Shown here piece by piece: positions 27,401 through 35,679 of a DNA stretch of 64,000 bases. Source of the DNA: Bacillota bacterium. Its GTDB lineage: Bacteria > Bacillota > Clostridia > Peptostreptococcales > Anaerovoracaceae. The stretch is taken from assembly GCA_023415235.1 (NCBI GenBank), contig JAEZLP010000043.1, positions 1-64,000 of the forward strand, given 5' to 3'. The stretch's first letter is position 1. The number at the start of each line of letters is the position of its first letter. A program made the position numbers and the translations under genes. Below the pieces are notes generated by a model, which worked only from the letters and a program-made list of their open reading frames with translations, ran no database searches and was not told the DNA's origin.

Positions 27401-27988
27401 AAAGTCAACCATTTTATTGATGTCCTCGTAGGAAACCGTCTCGATCTTCTGATATTCATGGGAGGTCCGGAAGCCGTCAAAGAAGTGGATAAAGGGCACT
27501 CTTGACCGGATCGCAGCCATATGGGCGATAATCCCCATATCCATAACCTCCTGAACGTTGGACGAAGCCAGCAGACTTGCGCCGGTCTGTCGGCATGCCA
27601 TGACGTCCTGATGGTCGCCGAAGATGGAAAGGGCGTGGGTCGCAATGGCTCTGGCCGTAACATGGATCACTCCCGGAAGCAGTTCTCCCGACATCTTATA
27701 TAAGCTTGGAATCATCAGAAGCAGTCCCTGGGAAGCTGTATAGGTGGAGGCTAGCGCACCCGACTGAAGCGCGCCCCTCATGGCTGCAGCAGCTCCTGCT
27801 TCCGACTGCATTTCCACAACCTTCACCGTCTGTCCGAAGATGTTTTTCCTTCCTCCTGCCGACCATTCATCCACACCCTCCGCCATGGCGGTGGATGGGG
27901 TAATGGGAAAAATGGAAGCCACCTCCGTCATGGCATAGGCCGCATACGCAGCAGCCTGGTTTCCATCCATTGTTTCCTGTTTTCTCAT
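24422..27988 (-). CDS. nifJ: Pyruvate:ferredoxin (flavodoxin) oxidoreductase
   Basis: Single-chain PFOR that cleaves pyruvate with CoA to acetyl-CoA, CO2 and reduced ferredoxin, central to anaerobic energy metabolism. The 1188-residue protein has the expected order: domain I with GNQAAAYAAYAMTEV, a transketolase-C-like domain II, the gamma domain, two 4Fe-4S motifs (CIQCNRCAYICP and CTGCSNCADICP, about residues 680-770), a further CPGCGET cluster ligand, and the thiamine diphosphate site GDGWAYDIGYGG with SNTGGQ near residue 990. It is a single-gene unit, ended by the terminator at 24388-24418. Confidence 0.97.
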   Translation of the reverse strand: MRKQETMDGNQAAAYAAYAMTEVASIFPITPSTAMAEGVDEWSAGGRKNIFGQTVKVVEMQSEAGAAAAMRGALQSGALASTYTASQGLLLMIPSLYKMSGELLPGVIHVTARAIATHALSIFGDHQDVMACRQTGASLLASSNVQEVMDMGIIAHMAAIRSRVPFIHFFDGFRTSHEYQKIETVSYEDINKMVDFEAIEAFRNRSLNPQRPVARGTTQNPDIYFQQRECANPFYEAVPEIVQGYMDKLHELTGRSYRIFDYYGAQDAEYVIVAMGSVCDTIHETVDYLTGKGEKVGVVKVHLYRPFSERHLIEALPKTVKRIAVLDRTKEPGAPGEPLYLDVVKALKNNHSYIRTFDPDDNESNDFEKVLTVGGRYGLSSKDTRPSQIIAVYHNLKQEHPKDGFTVGIIDDLNNTSLPEEDIVDTIPAGTVSCKIYGLGSDGTVGANKAAAKIIGDNTNRKVQAYFSYDSKKSGGTTVSHLRFGENPIRSPYLVYNADYIACHNQSFLYQYDLLKGLKEKGTFVLNCTWQKEELEERIPASIRRYIANNQIEFYTINAMKIAAEAGLGNRINMVMQAVFFNLAKIIPVEEALGYLKKHIEKMYGKKGEDIVRKNIDAVDHAIAALNKIEVPASWKNAEEEEQEEKDEPDFVKRLQRPMSRHEGDELPVSAFAGMEDGTYPLGTTAYEKRGIAPMIPEWQIDKCIQCNRCAYICPHATIRPFLLNEEEAERKPETFKTKDAAGKGLAHLQYRIQVSPLDCTGCSNCADICPAKGKALIMKPADEEIEMEAENWEFAMTVTDKSELADTRTVIGSQFSRPLLEFNGACPGCGETPYIRLLTQLFGRRMLVSNATGCSSIWGAYAPSIAYTTDQEGRGPAWINPLFEDAAEFGFGMALGFGQIRRKLADLMRQAMDTDISVYLKESFQAWIEHMEDGEASEQAAKTILACEHEMEKNSVTMEILQLRDFLIKPSVWAIGGDGWAYDIGYGGLDHVVAMGDDINLFVMDTEIYSNTGGQASKSTPAGAVAKLAAAGKGSKKKDLALMAMTYGNVYVAQIAMGADMNQTIKAITEAERYRGPSLLIAYAPCVSHGIKTGMGTSIMEEKKAVECGYWQLFRYNPDLRKEGKNPLIVDSKEPTGDYRQFLEGEIRYSQLENVYPERAAVLFEQSAAESEFKNRRRKQLSEQQIF

Positions 27989-28078
27989 TCTATCTCTCCT
28001 TTGTTTTCCGTGATTCGTCGGTTTTTTCTCATACGAGCAGGGTTATTTTTTCCAACTCCGGCCTGAAATATACGAAAA

Positions 28079-28112
28079 GCCCATATCTTGTCCGTCTTAG
28101 GAAGATATGGGC
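28079..28112 (-). promoter_or_regulatory. Hairpin upstream of nifJ
   Basis: GCCCATATCTT (28079-28089) pairs perfectly with AAGATATGGGC (28102-28112), 12-base loop, followed on the minus strand by TTTTCG. It may be a second terminator after the VRGI repeat gene or a structure in the nifJ leader. Confidence 0.5.
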
Positions 28113-28126
28113 AAAGCCAAGCAAAA

Positions 28127-28150
28127 GCGCCTGCAGTATAATGCAGGCGC
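28127..28150 (-). terminator. Terminator after the VRGI repeat gene
   Basis: Perfect 9-bp GC-rich stem GCGCCTGCA (28127-28135) with TGCAGGCGC (28142-28150), six-base loop, then TTTTGCTT on the minus strand. Confidence 0.72.
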
Positions 28151-28206
28151 GTTGTCATCTATGGGTGGGTATTTGATGTTCCGATCAAGCCTTCTTGATT
28201 GGCATT

Positions 28207-28446
28207 CTATCTGCAATGGCGTCTTTTGTCCCTGATGCCGCGGACGTCATGGAAGCAGTCTCTGTCGAAGATCCCTCTGACTTCGTCGCAGCGGTGGTTA
28301 AAGTCATGGTCGAAAATCCCTCTGACCTCATCGCAGCGGTGGTTGAAGTCTCGGTCAAAGATGCCCCTGACACCGTCATGAAAGCGGTCCCTGTCTCGGA
28401 TTCCTCTTACGTCATGGTTATCGCAAGAATTACTATATAGCACCAT
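28207..28446 (-). CDS. Small His/Asp/Arg/Cys-rich VRGI repeat protein
   Basis: A 79-residue protein of about five units of 12-15 residues, each carrying VRGI. Two units are nearly identical (VRGIFDRDFNHRCDE and VRGIFDHDFNHRCDE). The chain is rich in H, C, D and R, so metal or polyanion binding is conceivable. ATG 28446 has GGGAGG five bases upstream, and a terminator follows on the same strand. These signs favour this strand over the open frame opposite, which lacks a ribosome binding site. I do not recognise the family. The repeat is also visible at DNA level as 45-bp units. Confidence 0.68.
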   Translation of the reverse strand: MVLYSNSCDNHDVRGIRDRDRFHDGVRGIFDRDFNHRCDEVRGIFDHDFNHRCDEVRGIFDRDCFHDVRGIRDKRRHCR

Positions 28447-28464
28447 AGAAACCTCCCTTCGATA

Positions 28465-28479
28465 CCAATATAATATTGG
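28465..28479. promoter_or_regulatory. Palindrome over the likely promoter of the VRGI repeat gene
   Basis: CCAATATAATATTGG is a perfect 15-bp palindrome 19 bases upstream of the start codon. Read on the minus strand it contains TATTAT, a possible -10 box. No good -35 box was found, so either an operator or an alternative sigma-factor promoter is possible. Confidence 0.4.
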
Positions 28480-28541
28480 AGAGAAGCCTTTTTTGTGACA
28501 GGCGGACCGGTTCCTCCCGGAAAACCATCGTCGCAGGATCG

Positions 28542-29006
28542 CTACTGCTTTTCGGCAGCCTTAAGAAGATCCTTGGCATCGTTCGGCTTAACATGGGCAA
28601 AATCCTTTCGCAGCATTTTCAGCACCATTTTTTCCTGGCTGATTTCCTCTGCGGTTCGTATACCCAGCTTGCGCATCAATGGAGCCGAAGGACACCATCC
28701 GAGCAGCGCATGCTGCAGCAGAAAGGTCCCGGCAATCAGGGTGAGAAAGGACCAGTACTTATTCTTTGCAATGCCAAACAGAGAACAGCCCATCACGCAT
28801 ACGGCTGCTTTGGCTTCCTCGAAGCGTTCAATGTCCCATTCGGAGTTCAGCTTCTGAATTCTTCGATTAAGCTCCACCTCTTCGGCATCCTCCATGCACA
28901 TCAGATTTTCCAACGTGCTGCTTCGTATCATATGGTTGATTTCGGGACTGGTATACGCTGCCACACGCTGTGTGGTGGCGGGCAAAACATTTTTCATCCA
29001 AATCAT
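28542..29006 (-). CDS. DUF2892 (YgaP-like) membrane protein
   Basis: A 154-residue protein. The N-terminal half (1-75) is a charged, probably helical region. The middle has two short hydrophobic segments (about 68-84 and 86-104) followed by GWCPSAPLMRKLGIRTAEEI, the pattern of the DUF2892/YgaP-like transmembrane pair, usually found with rhodanese domains. The C-terminus carries a short charged tail. The start at 29006 has AAGGAG upstream. It stands alone between the repeat gene and the ABC operon. The function is unknown; thiol or sulfur chemistry at the membrane is the family association. Confidence 0.7.
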   Translation of the reverse strand: MIWMKNVLPATTQRVAAYTSPEINHMIRSSTLENLMCMEDAEEVELNRRIQKLNSEWDIERFEEAKAAVCVMGCSLFGIAKNKYWSFLTLIAGTFLLQHALLGWCPSAPLMRKLGIRTAEEISQEKMVLKMLRKDFAHVKPNDAKDLLKAAEKQ

Positions 29007-29095
29007 GTGTTTTCTCTCCTTTTTCCGTTACATCCTTAGTATGTCTCGGAAAAACTTCATTATACTTTTGATTTGGATCGCTCCGGCTTCAGCGT

Positions 29096-30535
29096 TCACC
29101 AGTCTTCTTCTATGGGATTTCCTTCCCTGATGCTGCTCTCGGCTTGAAGCATTCGCTCCAGATAGGCTTTTTTCATGGTAAATTCCGCAATTCCGTTTAC
29201 TTCCACAAGAACGCTCCTGTCGTCATGGGCATAAAGCTTCATCACATCGTTGGGCTTGTCCGAATCGCGGTAATCATAGGTCACCGCCAGCAGGGGAGCG
29301 CCTTTCGGTTTGTCGCCGGTTCTCGGGTTTCCGTCATTGCAGGCGCTTGTAACAAGCCGGTAATACGATCGAAACAGCTCCACATCGATCTCTTTTCCGT
29401 CCAGGGATACCGCCAGCGTTTTATTGCTGTCCCCCGAAAGCGCAAACTGCATGGCGCTGTCCGGAGTTGCAACCGTCAGCTTTTCCAGGTCGGTGATGAA
29501 CGGAGTCAGAAACCAACGCATGACAAACTGCTCATAGGTCACTTTGGTAAACGCTACATCTAAAATTTTGTAGATCACCCTGTTGTCGTTGCAGGTCAGG
29601 ATCAGACCTCCGTCTTTTTGGCGAACCACCTTCAGATGATACTCCTCCGAATCGGCATTCTGCCCGTTGACCATGGTAAAGTCTGCGGTTAAATAGGGTT
29701 TGTCAAAGCCGTAGGAGGCGATGGTTTCATCATCGCAGTTGTAAGCCACGATCCCCTCGGAAACGATGCCCAGCATAGACTGAAACACCTCTGTTCCCGC
29801 CGCCTGGTCCATCTCATGAAAGCCCGGAGAACGGATCAGGTGGGTCGAAACCCCGAAGGAGGCGGCTTCCCGCATCTGTTCCTTGTTTTTTTCATCCACC
29901 CATTGGATCACAATGGGTTCCGGCAATGCAGATCCCCCGAAGGTCACGTCGCGAATCACCACGAGAGCGGAATCCATCCTTCTGGTGGGAGTGATTTCAT
30001 ATTGTATGAAGCTTTCAACAGGCATGGTAAACCGCACCGTATAGGAGCGCGGCATCAGATAAACCGCGTCCTCCCCGGAAAGCTGCACGTATACTCCGTC
30101 CGAAAGAGGCTCCTCCGATCCGATGAGCAGCTTGGCCTGTGTTTGATCGGTATAATCCACGGTTACGGTTGCTTTGGGCTGTTCCAGACCATAAAGGGCG
30201 GGATTTTCCGAATTCCCGGCAACCTTCTCCCGAACGGCGATCCGGGAGGATTCATCCAAAAGCAGCTTTAAATACTCCGCATTCACAAGCTCGGAGGGAA
30301 TATCGTGGACCAGAAATCCGCCGGATTCCTGTTTTACTTCATAGCTTCCGTATTGATTTTCTACGAGGATCCGCGCGATTTCATCGGCGCGGTGCTCCAA
30401 AAGATAAAAAACTTCTTCCTTTTCCTTTTCCCCCTGATCCTCCGGGGGTGTTGACAGCAGCACAGCAAGGGCTGCGACAAGAAGCACGAGAATGACGGCC
30501 CCTGCCAGGATCAGTTTTTTTTGTCCGGTCATCAT
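29096..30535 (-). CDS. DUF4340 domain protein of a Gld-like ABC operon
   Basis: A 479-residue protein with one N-terminal membrane anchor (about 8-28) and a long extracytoplasmic domain of the DUF4340 type, including DIPSELVNAEYLKLLLDE and ALYGLEQPKATVTV. It overlaps the upstream GldG-like gene by four bases (ATGA) and is the last gene of a four-gene operon: ATPase, permease, GldG-like, DUF4340. This arrangement is widespread in bacteria without gliding motility. The cargo is unknown. The N-terminal anchor and beta-rich exterior suggest that it works at the cell surface with the exporter. Confidence 0.85.
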   Translation of the reverse strand: MMTGQKKLILAGAVILVLLVAALAVLLSTPPEDQGEKEKEEVFYLLEHRADEIARILVENQYGSYEVKQESGGFLVHDIPSELVNAEYLKLLLDESSRIAVREKVAGNSENPALYGLEQPKATVTVDYTDQTQAKLLIGSEEPLSDGVYVQLSGEDAVYLMPRSYTVRFTMPVESFIQYEITPTRRMDSALVVIRDVTFGGSALPEPIVIQWVDEKNKEQMREAASFGVSTHLIRSPGFHEMDQAAGTEVFQSMLGIVSEGIVAYNCDDETIASYGFDKPYLTADFTMVNGQNADSEEYHLKVVRQKDGGLILTCNDNRVIYKILDVAFTKVTYEQFVMRWFLTPFITDLEKLTVATPDSAMQFALSGDSNKTLAVSLDGKEIDVELFRSYYRLVTSACNDGNPRTGDKPKGAPLLAVTYDYRDSDKPNDVMKLYAHDDRSVLVEVNGIAEFTMKKAYLERMLQAESSIREGNPIEEDW

Positions 30536-31989
30536 TGATGCCTCCTGTAAAGCCAGATTCCAACACCTATCCCCATAATGACGAGGGGAATGATCAAGGC
30601 AAAGAGAATTCCCAGCCGGTTTGCCATAGCCGTGGAGATATTTAATTCATTTCCCGTTATGGTCTTTGCTTTGATCTTGACTGTTTCTGTTTTCTCCGTC
30701 AGCGTATTGAAGAGATTCAGAAGATACTCGCTGTTGGCAAGGGAGGAGTTGTCGATGGAATAAGCGTCCAGCATGCCGGAGGATCCGGAAATGACGATAT
30801 TGGACTGCTTCTCTACCTTGCCGGTCTCCTTGTCCCTCAGGGAGTAGCTTGCCAGCACCAGCGCAGGAATCGGTCCCCTGATTTCGGCCTCCGCCTGGGT
30901 AAAGCTGTCAGGCGCGTCGGAGGGTCTTACTGCGGATGTTTTCCCAAACTCCAAAAGGAGACTGGTTGAATTATTGTTTCTGTAATCGTACAGGATGGTA
31001 AGCGGTCTTGATATAGGCATCAGCATGGGAGTGGTCTTGTCCCGGAGCATTCCCCGATAAGTATCATCGGCGTAATCCGCGACGGCATAAAACGGATGAT
31101 AGTTGAAAACCCTGCTTTCCCTGGTTTCAAAAACGGCCCCGTCGCCGATTTCCACGCCCCATTCCTTCAGGAAGGCTTCCAGATTCGGCAGGGGTTTCTG
31201 CTCCGCGTCAGCGGTATAGAGCAGCGTCCTTCCGTACTCTCCTTCGTTGTACAAAAATTTGTCCAGCTTGTTGATCACCTGGGGACTGAGATCAGTGTGG
31301 GGCGAGATCAATACCGCCAGCTTGCAGCTGCTGTCCAGATCCTCCGTAGCAAGATTCTTTTTTATCACTTCAAAGTTGTTGTTTTTCAGCAGGGATTCAA
31401 AGGAGGGCATGGTATATTCGCCGTTTCCGGTTATAATGTTGACGAGAACCTGTTCGTCGCTTGTCACATTAAGGAGCGCCGCGGCCAGCACCTGTTCGGC
31501 CTTGGACGAGGCGATAGCGGAATTGCCCTTGCTGTCGTAGGTATAGTTGAACAGTTCTTTGACTGTGATGACCCGGTGCTTGTTTCCGCAGGAAACCAGA
31601 ATATCACCGTGGGACATGACCACATCGGGATATCGAGAAGCAAAGGTGGGATCTGTCACATAGTTCACATACGTGAGAGTAATGGTATCCCCAAGCTTGT
31701 CCAACTGCCGGATGACTTCGTTGGCCTGCGCCATATAGGTGGAGGCTCCCACAAAGTCGTCCTCCGTAGCCAGTACGTGAATCTGTATTTCATCCTCAAG
31801 GGTGGCGACCAGCTCCCTGCTTTCTTCGCTGATCGCAAACAGTCGATTTTTGGTCAGGTCGGCGCCCAGTTCAACTCTTTGGTTGAGAAGGGAGAGAACA
31901 AAGTTCAGCAGAAAGACGCCCACGATCAATATCACGATTAATATCCAAAAGTACAGCTTTGTCTGAAAAAGTTTGTTGGTATCCTTCAT
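30532..31989 (-). CDS. GldG-like ABC transporter auxiliary protein
   Basis: A 485-residue protein with a transmembrane helix at each end (about 13-33 and 458-480) and a large exterior domain. LTKNRLFAISEES and the glycine-rich GNGEYTMPSFESLLKNNNFEV regions match the GldG / ABC_transp_aux group. It probably forms the extracytoplasmic part of the exporter encoded by the two upstream genes. It is 12 bases downstream of the permease gene and overlaps the DUF4340 gene. The function is inferred only from family and context. Confidence 0.83.
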   Translation of the reverse strand: MKDTNKLFQTKLYFWILIVILIVGVFLLNFVLSLLNQRVELGADLTKNRLFAISEESRELVATLEDEIQIHVLATEDDFVGASTYMAQANEVIRQLDKLGDTITLTYVNYVTDPTFASRYPDVVMSHGDILVSCGNKHRVITVKELFNYTYDSKGNSAIASSKAEQVLAAALLNVTSDEQVLVNIITGNGEYTMPSFESLLKNNNFEVIKKNLATEDLDSSCKLAVLISPHTDLSPQVINKLDKFLYNEGEYGRTLLYTADAEQKPLPNLEAFLKEWGVEIGDGAVFETRESRVFNYHPFYAVADYADDTYRGMLRDKTTPMLMPISRPLTILYDYRNNNSTSLLLEFGKTSAVRPSDAPDSFTQAEAEIRGPIPALVLASYSLRDKETGKVEKQSNIVISGSSGMLDAYSIDNSSLANSEYLLNLFNTLTEKTETVKIKAKTITGNELNISTAMANRLGILFALIIPLVIMGIGVGIWLYRRHQ

Positions 31990-32001
31990 AATCCAAGCCT
32001 C

Positions 32002-32706
32002 CTAACTCCAGCGCCTTTTCTCAAGGACGCCGATGGTAAAGCAGACGAACATGACCGCAATACTCAGGAAAAAGACGATATCCGTCAGATTCAGTATCCC
32101 AAGAGTAAAGGAGGTATAACGGTTTTGAAAGGAGAGACTCTCAAGAACCCTGCTCACGGCTTCCAGAGAAATCACCGGAGCGATGGTGTCGATGAGCATG
32201 AGAAAAAAGCTGGCCGAAAATCCTCCGATCGCTGCAATGACCTGGCTTTCCGTAAGGGATGACAGGAAAAGACAGATGGCGATGAGGGTGATTCCCAGTA
32301 AGAACAGCCCGATAAAATGACCGAAAATCACCGGCCATTCCGGTTCCGCCAGCCGCGAGATCACAACGGCCACCACCATGGTGCTCATGATGGACAGCAG
32401 GTAAACGCAAACCGCTGCCAAATACTTTCCCAGCACCAGGGCGGTTCTTGTCACAGGAGCGGTGAAAAGCAGCTGCTCGGTTTTCAGCTTCTTGTCCTCG
32501 CTCATCAGCCGCATGGTCAAAATGGGTATGAGAAACAGCACCACGGTGAACAGGGTGCTGAAGATTCCGCGCATATCAGTGGTATTGCCGTAAAGATTGT
32601 AGGCAAAGAAAAAATATCCTGTAAAAAGAAACATGACCCCGACAAAAACATAGCCTAGAGGCGATTGAAAATACGCCTTGATTTCACGGTCCAAAATCGC
32701 CGTCAT
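32002..32706 (-). CDS. ABC-2 type permease (GldF-like)
   Basis: A 234-residue membrane protein with six hydrophobic segments, beginning with the typical cytosolic MTAILDREIKAYFQSPLGYVF stretch of ABC-2 permeases. The ATG overlaps the ATPase stop by four bases, so the two subunits are translationally coupled. Together they would form the exporter core. It is short compared with antibiotic exporters, as in GldF. Confidence 0.87.
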   Translation of the reverse strand: MTAILDREIKAYFQSPLGYVFVGVMFLFTGYFFFAYNLYGNTTDMRGIFSTLFTVVLFLIPILTMRLMSEDKKLKTEQLLFTAPVTRTALVLGKYLAAVCVYLLSIMSTMVVAVVISRLAEPEWPVIFGHFIGLFLLGITLIAICLFLSSLTESQVIAAIGGFSASFFLMLIDTIAPVISLEAVSRVLESLSFQNRYTSFTLGILNLTDIVFFLSIAVMFVCFTIGVLEKRRWS

Positions 32707-33659
32707 TGGATTTCTCCCTCCTTCTTGTCCTCTTTAATCAGCCGAAGGAAAATATCCTCCAATGAAATTTCGCTGCCCTTGATGGCCAGCATGGGCAGAT
32801 CCGCTTTCGCAAGGGCGCGGAACACGTCGGCGCGAATATCCGCCTCTTCAGGCCCTTCGATTTCATATTCGTAGACGCCCGGCTCCTTAAGGCCAAGCTG
32901 TTTCCATGTGCAGTCAAACGGCAGGACCGACAGCGCCGACTCCACCTGGCCGGTCTCTCCTGCAATCCACGCGGTTACCCGATGGGGAGCGTAAATGGTC
33001 CGGGACAGATTTTCCGGCGTATCGTCCGCGATCATCTTTCCCTGATGAAGCACCACCACCCGGTCGCAGACTTCCTTGACTTCAGGCAGGATGTGGGAAG
33101 ATACGATGATGGTTCTTGTTCTTCCCAGTTCCCGGATCAGTGTCCGGATTTCAATAATCTGGGAGGGATCCAGTCCTACGGTAGGCTCGTCCAGGACCAA
33201 GACTCCCGGATTTCCAATGAGCGCCTGAGCCAGTCCCACTCTCTGCCGGTAGCCCTTTGAGAGATTTTTAATGACCCGGTTCCATACGTTGAGAATGCCC
33301 ACCTGCTGACAGATATGGCGAAGATGCGCTTCCTTGTCGCTTTCCCCGGCTTTCTTAAGATTGTATACGAATTCAAGATATTCCTTCACCTTCATATCCA
33401 GGTAAAGAGGGGGCTGCTCCGGCAGATAGCCGATCTCCCGTTTCGCCTTCAGCGGCTCCGCAACAATGTTGAATCCGTTTACGGAAACGGTGCCGTCCGT
33501 CGCGCCGAGATATCCTGTGATTATGTTCATTGTGGTAGACTTGCCTGCTCCGTTCAGTCCAAGCAAGCCGAGAACCTGACCGTCTTCTACGGAAAAGCTC
33601 ACATTCTCAAGCGCTACCTTGCTCCCATAGTGCTTTGTCAGATTTTTTACCTCAATCAT
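32703..33659 (-). CDS. ABC transporter ATPase (GldA-like)
   Basis: A 318-residue ATPase with Walker A GLNGAGKST (about residues 36-44), signature LSKGYRQRVG, Walker B VLVLDEPTVGLD and switch His in SSHILPE. A C-terminal extension of about 100 residues follows, as is common in ABC-2 exporters of the GldA/CcmA group. It is the first gene of the operon, 42 bases after the upstream ROK kinase gene, so it may be read through from the sugar locus. No separate promoter was identified. Confidence 0.9.
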   Translation of the reverse strand: MIEVKNLTKHYGSKVALENVSFSVEDGQVLGLLGLNGAGKSTTMNIITGYLGATDGTVSVNGFNIVAEPLKAKREIGYLPEQPPLYLDMKVKEYLEFVYNLKKAGESDKEAHLRHICQQVGILNVWNRVIKNLSKGYRQRVGLAQALIGNPGVLVLDEPTVGLDPSQIIEIRTLIRELGRTRTIIVSSHILPEVKEVCDRVVVLHQGKMIADDTPENLSRTIYAPHRVTAWIAGETGQVESALSVLPFDCTWKQLGLKEPGVYEYEIEGPEEADIRADVFRALAKADLPMLAIKGSEISLEDIFLRLIKEDKKEGEIQ

Positions 33660-33701
33660 GATTTCACCCTTTCCATGGTTTTCCTCCGACCGGCTTCCTC
33701 T

Positions 33702-34664
33702 TTAAAGCGATCGAGCCTCCTCATTTTTTGCAAGCATGGCGGCGCCGATGATTCCGGCTTTGTTGCCCAGCTGGGCGGGTACCACTTCATGATATATTTT
33801 AAAGAAGGATTTCTGTTTTACAAGTTCCCTTACCGGATTAAACAGGAAGTCTCCAGCCAGGCTTACTCCTCCGCCCAGCGCGACGACCTCGGGGTCAAGA
33901 AGGGAAACTACGGAGGTGATGGCGGAGCTGAGGGTGTCCACATAGGTATTGAAGATATCCAGCGCCACGGCGTCTCCTTCTTTGGCACTATCAATAACGA
34001 TCTTGGCCGTTACGTTGTTCATATCTCCCTCCGCCTTCTCATGGATGAGGCTGATGGGAAATTCCACGATTGCCTTTCTCCCCTGCTGAATCAGCCAGGT
34101 GGCGGTACAGAGGGATTCGATGCAGCCTCTGTTGCCGCAGGTGCAGATCGGCCCCCCGTGCTGAATGATCATGTGACCCAGCTCATTGCCGTGGCCAAGG
34201 CCTCCTTTGAACATTTTACCACCGAGAATAATTCCGCCGCCCACTCCGGTGCCCAGAGTCAGCAGCACAGCGGTCTTCTTTCCCCGAAATGCGCCCGCGT
34301 GGAGCTCCGCCAGAGCGGCCGCATCTGCGTCGTTGGCAAGGTAAACTGGCATTTTGGGGAAATGCTTATGCATTTCCTCGATCATCGGAACGTTGTGAAA
34401 GCCCAGATTATGAGCGTTTACGATCATGGTTCCGCTTGCGTCGATGGAACCGGCTGTAGCGATTCCGATGGACTTGAATTCTTCCACGGGAAGCTTGATT
34501 TCTTCCGCAAGATCACGGACCTGCTCCGCCATAAGGGCGGCGATCTTTTCATAGGTTTCACCCTTGGGAAACGCTACATTTCTGTGCGCAACGATTTCCA
34601 TACTGTCGTGGACAACACCGACCTTCAGATTGGTTCCGCCCACATCAAAGCCTATTTGATACAT
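33702..34664 (-). CDS. ROK-family sugar kinase (glucokinase-like)
   Basis: A 320-residue ROK kinase. The start is set at 34664 (MYQIGFDVGG), where AGGAG overlaps the previous gene's stop; the longer frame from 34709 adds an unrelated basic tail. It shows the N-terminal phosphate motif FDVGGTNLK, LTLGTGVGGG, NELGHM and the zinc motif CTCGNRGCIES. ROK kinases phosphorylate glucose, allose, fructose or N-acetylmannosamine, and the sequence alone does not decide. In the operon it would trap the free hexose released by the upstream dehydrogenases and isomerases. Confidence 0.88.
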   Translation of the reverse strand: MYQIGFDVGGTNLKVGVVHDSMEIVAHRNVAFPKGETYEKIAALMAEQVRDLAEEIKLPVEEFKSIGIATAGSIDASGTMIVNAHNLGFHNVPMIEEMHKHFPKMPVYLANDADAAALAELHAGAFRGKKTAVLLTLGTGVGGGIILGGKMFKGGLGHGNELGHMIIQHGGPICTCGNRGCIESLCTATWLIQQGRKAIVEFPISLIHEKAEGDMNNVTAKIVIDSAKEGDAVALDIFNTYVDTLSSAITSVVSLLDPEVVALGGGVSLAGDFLFNPVRELVKQKSFFKIYHEVVPAQLGNKAGIIGAAMLAKNEEARSL

Positions 34665-34674
34665 TCTTTTTCTC

Positions 34675-35649
34675 CTATGACTCATTGGAAATTTGTTCCA
34701 GTATTTCAATGACCGTCATAATCCCGTCTTCCTTCACCAGCTCCGACGGCCGATTATTTCTGATACAATCCATGAAATGCTCCAGTTCCTCCAGATAAAC
34801 TCCCGTTGGAGGAACGTTGATTCCCGTAGGAATCTTGATTTTTTCTTCCGTGTCAAATACAAGGGGTTCCCGGTCAAACTGATAGGCTGTGAGCGAGCTG
34901 CCGTCATTAATGACTACGGCGTTTTCAAAATAAACCCGCCATCTCGCTGTGAAGGGAATATCCGCATTGAACCAGGCGGCTTCCGCAACCACATTAAAAT
35001 CCTTGTAGCCGTAAAAGAACCGGTACTGCTCCTTATAATCCCGCTCACTACCGCCGCAGCTTGTGAAGCTGTAGGTCTCCGGCTTACCGAACAGGCTGAC
35101 CATCAGGTCCAGGTCATGGATGTGGAGGTCAAAGGGCAGATGGCCGCTCTTCGTCTTGTCAAAGAGCCACCCTCCCTGAGCCCATCTGGGGCAGGCCGAC
35201 AGCCTTTCAAAGGTTGCGTCCAGCACCCTTCCATACCGCCGGTCCTCCACCAGTTCCTTCAGAATCCGGCTTTCCTTGTAAAATCGAAGCACCTGTCCGA
35301 CAAGTAATTGTACACCCTTTTCTCTGGCAAGATCAAACATTTCTTTTGCGTCGGAAGCCCGAAGCGCAATGGGTTTTTCCGTAATTACATGCTTGCCTCT
35401 TTCCAGCGCTTTCAACACATGTTCTTTGTGCAGGAAGGTGGGGGTGCAAACGTCCACCACGTCGATTTCTTCCCGGTCCAGCATTTCGTCGATCTCGCCG
35501 TAAAGGGGGAGCCCCCATGCGGCGGCCCGCTCTTCATCCTGCTTCGTTTTGCCCACCACGGCGGCCACGCGGCAACCCTCCATATATTCGTAGTTGCTTC
35601 TGTGCACGGTTCCCATTCCGCCGGCGCCTACTATACCGATTCGTATCAT
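34675..35649 (-). CDS. Gfo/Idh/MocA-family oxidoreductase
   Basis: A 324-residue NAD(P)-dependent sugar or cyclitol dehydrogenase. The Rossmann motif GIVGAGGMG opens the protein, EKPIAL near residue 93 carries the catalytic Lys, and DLHIHDLD near residue 175 carries the His/Asp pair of the active site. It lies between the ROK kinase (12 bases between the stop and that start) and a TIM-barrel isomerase. A second, only distantly similar family member is encoded at 36607-37749. The pair suggests oxidation and later reduction of a sugar ring carbon. Confidence 0.88.
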   Translation of the reverse strand: MIRIGIVGAGGMGTVHRSNYEYMEGCRVAAVVGKTKQDEERAAAWGLPLYGEIDEMLDREEIDVVDVCTPTFLHKEHVLKALERGKHVITEKPIALRASDAKEMFDLAREKGVQLLVGQVLRFYKESRILKELVEDRRYGRVLDATFERLSACPRWAQGGWLFDKTKSGHLPFDLHIHDLDLMVSLFGKPETYSFTSCGGSERDYKEQYRFFYGYKDFNVVAEAAWFNADIPFTARWRVYFENAVVINDGSSLTAYQFDREPLVFDTEEKIKIPTGINVPPTGVYLEELEHFMDCIRNNRPSELVKEDGIMTVIEILEQISNES

Positions 35650-35679
35650 TTCAACCCCATTCCTCCTGTCCTATTTTGC

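Noticed and set aside
28195..28440. Open frame opposite the VRGI repeat gene
   Set aside because: Its start is a TTG with no ribosome binding site, while the minus-strand gene has GGGAGG and a terminator.
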